From Lamellibrachia satsuma (Eukaryota > Annelida > Polychaeta > Sabellida > Siboglinidae), in the NCBI GenBank assembly GCA_033239005.1, contig BSQZ01000006.1:4177501-4241500 (forward strand): a stretch of DNA of 64,000 bases, given 5' to 3'. Of this stretch, positions 50,390 through 62,300 are shown piece by piece. The position numbers were made by a program, and so were the translations under genes. The notes beneath the pieces were generated by a model, which saw nothing but the letters and a program-made list of their open reading frames with translations, had not been told where the DNA came from and did not search any database. Position 1 is the stretch's first letter. Every line of letters starts with the position of its first letter.

Positions 50390-53300
50390 CTGAAACGTAC
50401 AAGATTGTAGTGTTATTCCATGCTTATACATAATGAAGATATATCTGTCTTAGTATGTGGACACAATAACTGATTACCTTTTATTGACTAGCCATATCAA
50501 ATGTTTCCACAGTGAATAAAACAGATAGCATTGCCAAATACTGATGTGGAGTTAAAATATATTGAATCAGTTATCCTATGACAGCAAGTACGCATTACTT
50601 GAATGGCTAATTTATATCAGAGATAAAGACAATGACGGTCATATTTCATAAAGAAAACCTGGCAGTTCCTTCAAAAGCCACACTATCCGTCCATTCCACA
50701 GTAATAAACTAGCACACTTACTACACGTGCCAAGTAAGGAATCAAGAACGACTAGGTAATTGATAACACTCCATGTACCTTGAGCCCAAGGTTGAGCTCC
50801 TTGAGTGTGCGTCGTATCTCGTTGGTGAGTCCGTTCATGCGTTCGGTCTCCTGCAGGGCGACTGTGACGTAGGGCGTGCGCTCCTCCACGGGTATCTTTG
50901 TTGACAGTTCCATCATGTTGAACTCGTCGGGCAGTTTCTCGAGGAATTCATCCAGCATCGTTTTGATCTGGCAGAAACAATAAAATATGCAGTCAACTAA
51001 ATCAATCGCGACCATTCGGCGCATCATCATGCGGTTACGTGCACAATATTTTACCTGCCCACAAAATATCTTGGAGTTTATCCGACGGAGGCGAGTCCAT
51101 TTTGTAGGTCACTCTTCGAGAAGCAAAGAAGTGGTGAAAGATCTGGTTATTTGGCAATCAAGGCGTGGACAGAGCAGACATGGTTAACTCATCCTAAACC
51201 ATTCGCGTCTCAATTCGGAAAAGAGTTACCTTATTTGAAAAAGATATGCAGGACAGACATGCGACGTATCATTAACTTTTATGGGACCCGTCCTCCGGAC
51301 GCCAAGATGCTAGTGATAATGACATTGACACACACTCACGAAGAGGGCATATTAGGACAACGAATACACAGCGCAGATACTTACGACTTCCTCCCTGCTG
51401 TCCCCAGCACCCTCCCCGGCTCCCGTTTCTCGAGGCTGCATCTCCAGCAGCACACGGAACAGAGACTCGGACGTCTGTGTAAGAAACTCGATCTCGGCAT
51501 TGGGATGCAGGCCGTACAGATACGGGGTCTCCGGGGGCAGGGCCTCGTCTATGTACTGGTGGTAGCCCTTGTAGTCGGTGTTGGGCGGCACAGGGAAGCC
51601 GGGGGCCAGGCAGAGCTCGCCGTCAAGCTGAAAGCATACACGACGTCAGCGTTGGTGGCATTATGTTCGACTGATTTATTCCGGTTCTACCAAAGGTTCA
51701 AGTCATGTCCGTGTGATGCGCTGTTGTATTTCCTCATGAGCTACACGCTATCGTAACTTTAGTGTCGTTTGTATTAAACCTGCTATATAGACTGGCCTGG
51801 AAGTCAATGAAAACCAGACGGTTAATTGACAACTATTTAGCATTCAGCAGTCAACTGGATGAGCCAACCAATTATAAAGACATGGCCATAATACACGATT
51901 TAACAAGATTGCCATCCAAGGCAAAAGGTTCAGATGGCAAGTGAACAAGGAAGCAACTGGCTAATCGAGAGGCCAACAATTGTTCACCTATGTGTAACCT
52001 GCCCTTTTGACATTTGTTTTAAACATATTCACGCTGCTACCATTTACACAATATGTAGACAACATGTTCCATTCATTTATTGTCCTCTGTATATAAACGT
52101 AACGTTACGTTGAACGTAAAGGCAACATACCATGTCTGGGGCCATGTACTCTTCAAGGAATGTCTTGCATAGCTTGCGATCCCAGTCGTCTGTGATGTGT
52201 CCTCCGTACATGATCTCGCCAAACAGATACCGCAAGTCTTCCCATGGCACCTGGTACACACAAATAGTATAAATAACATATCTCCATCTCTTTATGCACA
52301 AGTCTTCCCATGGCACCTGGTACACAAATAGTTTAAATAACATATCTCCATCTATTTATACACTCAACGAAGGTAAGGTTAAAGAGGGGGTACCGGTTGA
52401 AATATTTCGGCGATATGGAAATATCTGGTCCAGGTATGCTTTGAAGAATTTAAAAGCCTGACCAACAGATCATAAATGATAATTGCTAACTCCTGACCCT
52501 GACGTATGATAGGAATCATCTTAGTCCTTTAGGTTAGATAGAAATCCCGTTATTTAACGTTCAAAATGTTAGTGTCTAACCGAATATTAAGAACCAGAAT
52601 GTTCAGAGCTAACCCTACCTAATTTGTTCTGTTATAACCCCACACACACTTTGTTGGCCAGCATGGCACAGCTGCATTAACTAGAATGATAGATCTTTCG
52701 GATTGTCATCTCTATAAATACAGTTGTTCTTGTTATATCAACATGCCATAACAGATGGCACAAAATGTTTTACAATCTTCAAATATGTGCAATTCAACAG
52801 CCCGATATGTCAGTGTCGTGTGTGTGCTTTACCTTGGCATTGGCTTCCAGGTAGTTGTACAGCACATTCATGCAGATCGTGAGATCGCCCGTGTTGAACG
52901 GATATGAGCGATTCCAGCCTTGGGCACCAAACTTTCGACGTTCACAGATGACAGCGTGGAAGTAGCAGAGGGCAAACAGGATGACCTTGAACTCAGCTTC
53001 ACGTGCACACATTTCAAGGGTATCCTACAAAAGGTAGGTGTAGGTAAGACGTTATTCAGTTGATCTTCAAGCAGCATTTCACTGCACTGACTGTATTTCC
53101 CAGCTCATTCATTGAAAAATGAAACCGCAGAAAAACGTACACTAGATAAATAGTATACATTTCCTGTAATCAGTAATTCCATCAACTGATATTGATATAA
53201 AACAACAAGCTTTCTTCAGCTTCCCATCTTATACATATCATATAAATAGAGTGAATTATAATGTAAATTTCCAGTGCGTGCATAACAGGCTATCAGGTCT

Positions 53301-56300
53301 ATTCGGTGAGCTCTATGGCCATTGTATGCACGGCTGAGCCACTAGCATGAGCACGCTAGGGCCATATGGTGCATACCGGAGTAACTGAGTGCGTGTCAGG
53401 TCTATTAGGCGAATGTCAGGGCCATCAGATGCATGCTAAGACTATCGGGTGCATGCTGGGGCTATTTAGATGCCAGGGCTTATAGGTTAATCCCAAAGTC
53501 ATCCATTCAATGACCACATTGAAATTGAAATGAAAATGAATGATAAAAAGGTAATTAGAGCAACTGAGAGCAAAGAAAACACAAGAACTACTATAAACAA
53601 CGCAAGACAGTCACATATGTGACACGTCACTTAGGTAAAATTAACAACTGTGGCATCGCAAACAGTAACTCGTATGATTGAGTAGATGACACGTTACCTG
53701 ACTGAAGTTGTCGAGTGCCTTGTGCAGGTTAGCAAACATGCCGGTAGGTGGCTCATTGGTGATCTTGATGGACATCTCGAGGATGCCACCAGGGATGATA
53801 TGCGAGTCGCGAGTGCCAGCAGGCTCGGCACTGATAAACACTCGGTAGTCCGCATGACTCTCCAGACTATATTGCTCGAGCTTTTTCTCCAGAGTAGTAA
53901 GCCACTTGGCCACCAGATGGACATTCTGTAACCATGCCAACGAAAATGTAATAAGTCATAAAAAGCGACAAGCCATGCACTCATAACATGCGGACAAGAA
54001 AGCATTGGCTTATTTATAGTCTACCAGTTTTTCATCTATACATCTATACTTTACCACTGCGGGCATTTACAGAATCAATAGATATTTTGTTCCTTTTGTT
54101 TATCGTAACGTGCACAAAGTGCAACAACCCGATGCACCGAACTACAATGTGTATTACGACAACGTTTCTGACAGAACCACAACATTTCAAAATGAAACAA
54201 CTGTCACTACATATTCCATGCCTTCTATTCAGCTCACTTGTTTGTATCACTGAATAGAGAATGTGTGACGTCGAATATGCAAGATATCCGTACCTGCAAG
54301 ATGACCCAGTGTCCCTCCTTGGCGGCCATGTCCATTGCAGCCTCGGCAACAACCTCCTGGCCTTGACCTAGGGAAATGTTATGGAAATTGCCTCTATCCA
54401 TTGAAACCTTCAGTTTCTTTCCGTGGGTTTCCACATCCTTCAGCGGGTCGACACCTATGAAAGAGTAGCATAACATTATGGTTTTCGCATGACAAACTGC
54501 GGGGTAGACCCAACTCATACTAGAACGTTTATCAATTGAATATTTTAGTAACGTCATTCCACAAAGGACTGAACATAAATGTCAACATGACCTGGAGGTT
54601 TTATGTTAATGTAATATTTCAATACGAACATACAATCTTATAATATTGTAAATGCAACGGTTCTACACGCAATTCACGGCTACACTAAGTTTGGATGTTA
54701 TGCTATGCAGTCTGGAAGCCAATAAGGGACACCAGCGTAATGCACCACTGACCTGGAGACAGAATGAAGAAGAGCGGGGTGCCAGGCCCAGACTCCTCGA
54801 ACGATGTTGCAAACTCAGTACTGCGGCCCTCCACGTACTTGGTACCCATCTTCTCCTCAATGAAGTTCCTGTCAAATGAACAACAAATTCGCATCAACGT
54901 CAACGTTGGAATTACGTTAACAAACAGGTGAGAGCATTATGATTCCTGAAAATGTAATCTTGTAATGTAACTGAGGTTCAACGACCAGAGAACAGCAAGC
55001 GAATATGTAAAATGACAATCCAGATGAAGAAACGTGTGTCACCTGACAGCGTTCGACATTCGGTCGGGTCGCAGCGCTCGCATCATGCACAGTTTCTGCA
55101 GTGATGTCTTGTTCTTCCACTCCTGTGGAAACTTCTCCTTCTCTGGACATTCGCTCTCCACAAATTTCTTCCAGCGTTTTGCCGAGCCCTCGATGTCTCG
55201 GTCGAGGTTACGGAACTCCTCCATGTTGGACAGGGTCTGTCACAAGACATCAACACATACGTTCATGGGCACTGTTTGTGATTTTAGTAATTATGACATG
55301 TACAGAAAAGTCAATATGGTAAAATATGTTTTTACACGTAACCAGGTTGTTAGAATTGTCAACTGGTGCAATTTTGACAAGCAGAAAAGAAGAAGAAAAG
55401 GAAGACAAGAAGCGGTCATCAACAAAATACGATAATTGTCAAAATCATACAGAATTACTTATACGTGGCTTTGTGTTTGCCATAAAGTTGATAGTGCTTG
55501 GAATAAGTGGTTTGTGTCAAAATGTTTTTTCTACACACTATTGACTGATTCATTCAATAATAGTGCTGGTTAGTTAGTAGAATTGACTGAAGCGCTTCAT
55601 GAATGCTTCTGCAGTGGATCACTAGAGATGGAGTCCACAGCACATTACACATTTACCCCGTGTGGAATATTTCACTTCCGCCTGGCCTAGACACCAGGTA
55701 GAAAGGACCAACGGCTTTTAATGTATCTTCCGAAAGACACAGGCAAAGTGGCATAAACGAAATTGTTCAAGTTTCGAAACAGCAGCAGATAGATTCGAAC
55801 CCTTGTCCTCTCGACCGACAATCTGACGCCCTATCACACATCTACCTTGCCCTACTATTGACTGATAAAATGACGGTTTACCTATCTGTCGCTTAACTAC
55901 GTGCAACAGACAACATGATTAATCGCACACATTCGATATAAACATGTTCTGCGGATAAACACCTCACATGATTCCCACTATGTTTTAAATAACAATACGT
56001 ATGGCAACTTCTTATCAATACCTTTATGCCGCCCCAGCTGATGTTGTTGAGAAAGTCGACAGGGGACGTGACGTTTGCTTGCACTGGAAACCTCAGCAGG
56101 AAGTCCAGCTCGCTGTGGTTGATCTGTTTGTTCTTCACCAACACCTTCAGGGACACAAACATGGTGACATTAATCAGTAAGACTGATGCCGTCGGTTGAT
56201 CAACACCTACAGTCAACAGCGACACAGGAACATGAATCATGATACTCTTGGCCGATCATGAAACAGAAATCGTTAAAATGTGGTGTTCTTCCACATACAA

Positions 56301-59300
56301 ACTAGTCTTGTCCAGATAAATACACACATTTATCACAAAATGACTATGCAACTGACAAAATTAAGTTTGCAAACTCATGATTATTGTTGCATTTGTTCTG
56401 GCCATCACATACACGTTATGATTATTGTTGCTGGTAACGCACACATTTGTTCTGGCCATCACATACATGTTATGATTATTCACGTTTGTTTATATATAAA
56501 TCATAAGCATCGTGAGCCATATTGCAATTATCAAAATATATGTGCAGTAGATGTTCTACTTTATACGAAACGTACAAAGGTGTGAATTTATATTTATGCA
56601 TCAGGATCGTAAGCATGGGACAGCATGACTGAAAACCACTTCTCTCTTTCGAAACTGGTGCACTAGCCCAACTTTTGTCTTGTTCCACCCACAGTTCCGA
56701 ATCGCTGCTAATGACAATTTAACAATACAGTACATACCAGGAATGTCATTTGCGCAGTGAATGTCAACTTGTCACATTCGAACAGTCCCCTGGTGGTGTA
56801 ATTGTAGACAAAGAATGTGATCGTGTCAATGAGAACGACCACTCTCTGTTTGACGTCTTCCATGGGCTCTGCGCGGTCGATGGCATTGCTGAAGACGACG
56901 CTGAAGGCCTGCAAACGTCAATGTCATCGTCAGTGTCCGTAAAACATCGCAGCCAACAGCAGTGTGTTTAGGTTGTATAGGGCAACTGGACGTCTGCTTA
57001 TAAATTAATTCACACAGCTTTATAACATGACTTGTTTTAGATGTGCGTGTGAAAACTAGTATGTTTGTTTATGACTCTGGTAGGAAGAGTTCCAAGTTCC
57101 ACGATGGGCAATCTGTTGATGACAAAGCTTAGTGGCACACCAATATATTGTCCACTACGTTCTGTCAAATACATGCTACGTCTCACTTGAAACATCGCCA
57201 ACACATGCTATGCAGTTACGTGTTTGTCACAGGACTGACCTTGAGCGAGAACTGATACATAGGATGAATGATGTTGAGTTCATTGAGGATGAAGTAGAGA
57301 AGCGATGCCTGCGCTGCAGCCGGCCGATACAACTCTCTTGCTTCGTTGATCTTTATCTCTGTGATCTTGCCCTCCTCCACCTGCACCTCGATCTCACTCG
57401 CCGTACGCTTCGTCGTCTCCAGGTTCTCCACCAACGCGTAGTCACCGAGGAAATTGCCCTCGGCGGCAGACAGACGCGCCAGTAAGTTGTCCTCCAGTGA
57501 CTTCAGTGTAATCTTGAACTGGTTCTGCTGCCGTGTCAGGTCTGCCTTGGTCTTTTCGAGGTCTGGCCTTTCCTTGCTGACCACAGCGGCCAGCAGTTGA
57601 TCTTCCAGTCCATCGATGGTTACTGTGAAGTTGATGAGGGTCGTTTGTGCCTGCATTTCTGGCTTGTAATGGGGGTTGGCCATTTTCGTGTGCAGAATTA
57701 GCTTGAAATTATTATTGTACTCCACCTAGAACATCGACACAGCCTTGAAAATCAACAACGACTGACCAGTCTTTTTTTGTCAAAGAGACACACATTTCTG
57801 CTATTGGAACAACTGTTATTCAGTGATTAGATGGAACCCGTGCACGTGGTAGTCTCACATAATGGAGTTTTATTACAGTGATTTCGACAAACCCAAACAA
57901 ACCTATACCACATCATAATGTCATCCATAACATAATATATTTAGATTGTTATGACCTACATACATACGTAGGAAACAAATATTTACATGAGGCGTTATGT
58001 TAGGTCTCCCACCCTCCCAGTGTCGGAAGCATCAAAAACTGAAACCGGGAGCAAATTGGACACTTATAATGTATTGGTACTTACCTCTTTGTCGCCCAGT
58101 TTTATGGCACGACCTTTCTTGATGGTGTTACGACCCAACAGAGGATCGAGCACAGGATCAACTGATTCCTCAATGTTCTCAATGAGCACAATTTCGCCGT
58201 TTGAAACAGCTCTCTCAATCGTGTCAAGGTAGGATCTCTGTCCCAGCCGCACGACAGTCAGGTCAGTGCCATATTTAGTCTTGATCCATTTGATTCCCTG
58301 CAGCTGTGGATCTATCATGAGAGGCCAGCGCTCGCAGTTTGAGAGGATAGTCGCATTCTCTGTTGACATGCGGTCACTGGGCAGTCCTTCGTTGTTCCAG
58401 CCGGCTATGACGGCACCGTCTGTGAGCATGGACAACAGATCAAGATTCGGAGTATTGGGGATTTTGAGTGTGGTCATTGAAGGCAGCCAGTGCTTCTCCA
58501 TCAGATTGACTCGGTACTGCTTTGTGAAGCAGCCCACATACGAGATAAACGCTGTGATGAGCAAGACGTCTCCGGGCAGACTTTTCTCCTGCTCTTTGAA
58601 ATTCTTCACTGCTTCAGCCCAACGGACGTTCTCAGATGCAAGTCCACCGACGAGACGGTTGGCCAGCTCTATCGTCTTGTTAGTCGTCTCAGCCTCTTGC
58701 TGACAGCGCAGCTTGTCTGCTGTCGCCTTCTCGAACTGGGCCGTCAACTTGCCAAGAGCCTCCTCCAGGCTGAAGATCTTGTCCTGGATCTTGCGCAGTT
58801 TCTCCTGCGCCTCGGCCAACTGCTTGTTGGCAGCTTCCAGCGCCATTCGCTTCGGCTCAACATCGCAGAAGACACGATAGAAGGCTACGATGTTGATGAC
58901 CCAAGCGCACAGGCCACCAGCAGCGAGGGACTTGTTCTGAATGAACTCTGCATCAAACTCCTTGTTGTCGAGGTATGGTTGAATGGCCTTCAGACACACA
59001 TCCGGGATATTCTCCTTGTCATAGAACTTCAGCAAGTTCAGAAAGTCATCCACCTGCAGGAAACAAATCAATGTACAATGGCATTTGTTTGGAAAAGATA
59101 AATGCACTATATTAAATAAATAAATATGACAACATTAATTCATTAGGCCCCAGTGTCACCGAGTGAATTCATCATGTTAGATATGCACATAATATATGCA
59201 TATCTAACACATGGATTTTTTCCAAGAAAGCTATTATATTATATTTTAATAGCTTTCTTGGAAAAAAATCCACACCAAATAAGGGATCAATAGTTTTAAC

Positions 59301-62300
59301 AAACAAATGGTACAAATGGTTAAGTCAATCGAGATAAAATGCAACGTTTTTTTAGTTCAGGTGGGGTGGATTAGATAGAATTGGTTTGCCCAAACTTTGG
59401 AGGAAGGGATAAACCCTAAATGGTATTTGTTCAACATGGTACTGTTACCCCAACCATACAAGATTGTTATTCATTGTAGGTTCGTGGAGGTGCATACAAT
59501 TGCATATCCCGTTTCTTAGATGTATATTATTAAGGACCAGAATTCCAGAATGGGTAATTCCATATTTGAATCCCCATCAAAGCACCAAGGGAGTTTATTC
59601 TGTTTCAAACTCACTGACTGTATAATAGACTAAAGACACAAATTTAACAATCTATATGTTTGATCAAGACTGTTCACTGAAACGACTGTTTAATCTGTGC
59701 ATCATTGGTGGCTCATTTGGGCTATATTACGGCATTTCTTGCATTTTGTCAAGCACAGCCAGATACCCACCTTGCCCATCACCACTTTGGCAGCCTTCCA
59801 GCTCCTGTCTTTGGGAATCTTTCCTGTCTTGTTGGAGAGCAGCACCATGACAGCCGCCAGAACATTGACGACAGCCCCTGGCGGTGAGCCAAATGACTTC
59901 AGTTCCGTCAAGTTGCCCTGCACAAGACAATCATCCACAGTCCTGACAACTTTCCAACATGACACCATTTATAACTTCACCTCAAACACTGCCGCAATTT
60001 ACGTCATGCGCTATCCTAGAGTACATTTCACTTAATTAATGCCGGAGAGAAGCTGTTTTAAACATTAAAAAGCAAGACGGATAGTATGTTTCACACCATC
60101 TATAAAGTAACTCCTGTGCCTGCAGAACTGCAAGGTTTAAGAATTCTTTTATACCATTTAGACTTTACCACTGGCAGTAGGTTAAACCACACACTTATTT
60201 TATAATCTTCTACATTTTACTTGTAATTAACAGATTACCTAATTTTATTTACTTATTGATATGCAATTTAAGGCTCATCGTTTAATATTTCTTTCCTTTT
60301 CATTTATTTATATGCGATTTAATGCTCTTTATTTAATATGTCTATATTTATGTACAACTTAATGCTTCACTAAGTTATTGTATTTAATATTTTATATATA
60401 TTTTTAATATATATTTATATTTACTATGTCTACATGTACTATTCAGCCTTTGTGGCTGGAAAGCGAGATGAATATAGATAGTGCATAACTGTTTAAGTGT
60501 GCTCTTGGTGTATTGCAGTGGTTCTTGTGCTAACCCACCTTGTTGAGTGTATCAAGGGCCTCCTGTGCAGCTTTCAGAGCCGGCTCAGCCTTTGCCAGAT
60601 CTCTCCGACAATCGGTGGCCTTCTTAGACACCTCTTCATTGATCACCTGCACCTTCTTCTCCTCTTCATCAGCAATTGCCTTCTCCCGCGACACTTTCTC
60701 AGTCTCTGCTCCCACCACCTGAATCAGCTTGTTTGCCTCTTCATTCTTGATGGCCAGTTCCTTCTCCTGTGCTGCCAGCTTCGCCTTCAGGTCATCCACC
60801 TAGGAAATAACATTCACCATTATAACATGTTCTTTTATATTGGTTGTGGAAGTTGTCGCTATACTTATTAGAATATGCCGTTTTCACACAAATCTGAACT
60901 AACTTCTCACAGTTATTCCATCGATTGAGTACAAATTGTTAGAAAAGTTTGATTTTTAGTTAAATGCTTGCGATTATGGAATGACAAAACACGTTCCAAA
61001 CAGGCAGTAACAGAGTTGAATTGTGAAGATTGTTACAGTTTATCCGTCTAGGTATGTGGCCATCACGTCACATACCTAGATGGATAAACTGTAACAACGG
61101 TCATTGATTGGATACTCAAGGGTAACAAATGGCTCAACTGCCACGGTGAGTAATCGAAAGGCTTCACATATATATGGTGTACAGGCTGAAGGGCACAAAA
61201 ACAAATGTGCACACGGCAAGCACAAATACTAACTTGCTGTGCAGTGCTGTTAAGTTTCTCGAGACCATTTTCCAATCTCGTCATGCTTGCTTGGAGCTCT
61301 GAATGCTTCAGAGACAGCAGATTCTGGTAGAGTTTGATCTGTTCCAAGAAGCTCTTTGGAGTTGTGTAGTTGTAGCGCCGGTCATTTTGCAGGTACAAGG
61401 CACTGATGTTATTGACAGACACATGAACGTCGGACATGAACTTGGACACAGCTAGTCGCATCTCTGGCTGAAACACACGACGTACCACATATCATGTATG
61501 ATACTGACATATATTCCACAGACATTTTGTCAATTTCCACATAAACGTAGTATATTTAATATTGTGTAAACTAATCATACGCAAAAAAGCAAAATTTCAG
61601 GCCTATGTTTTTAAAATGTGTACCTGGGTAAAAGTTACATAATTGTTTAGATCGGTGGTGGCCTAGAGCCTGTTAAGATAATAAGTTGTAATGTTAAGAT
61701 GTAATGGCCGTTTTGCAGTCAACATAGATTTAAACCTATGAAAAACAACAACATGTCATCTCTTAAATTTAAATATCTTTAATAAAAAGTATCCTTACCG
61801 ACAGCAAATCAACTTCTTCCAGGAATCGTTTGCTGACAGAATTCAACGCCTCTTCGGGCCATTCATGGAACCAATCAATACTTGAACAGTTGGTAATAGC
61901 GGGGAACTTTCGACTCCTCACACGCAGGGTATTGCCAACGGGCGAGAAACACATCACTACCTAAGGCAGGAAAACATCCCAGCATTGCATAAGTCATACA
62001 CTTAAATTATCACAAACATATTTAATTCTTATATTTATTCAGTTTTGTGGTGTCTTCATCCTTGTCGTATTTATCCATTTTTTTGTGTGTAAAAATCACA
62101 AAACATTTTCCCACATCTTTCCTAGGACTTCAGTGTGCATTGCACGTATGACTTTCCCGCAGTATGCCCGTGTTATTTTCATTCAGACAAATTTTTCCAA
62201 CGTATTCCATGCGAATGTTATTGACAAAGACATACAATTTCCACAAATAAAATTAACTGAGTAACTGAGGGACAATTTCATACCTTCAGCTGGCGCCGGA

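Noticed and set aside
58266..59101. Two long plus-strand frames
   Set aside because: They are antisense shadows of the 323-codon dynein exon and of its stalk helix.
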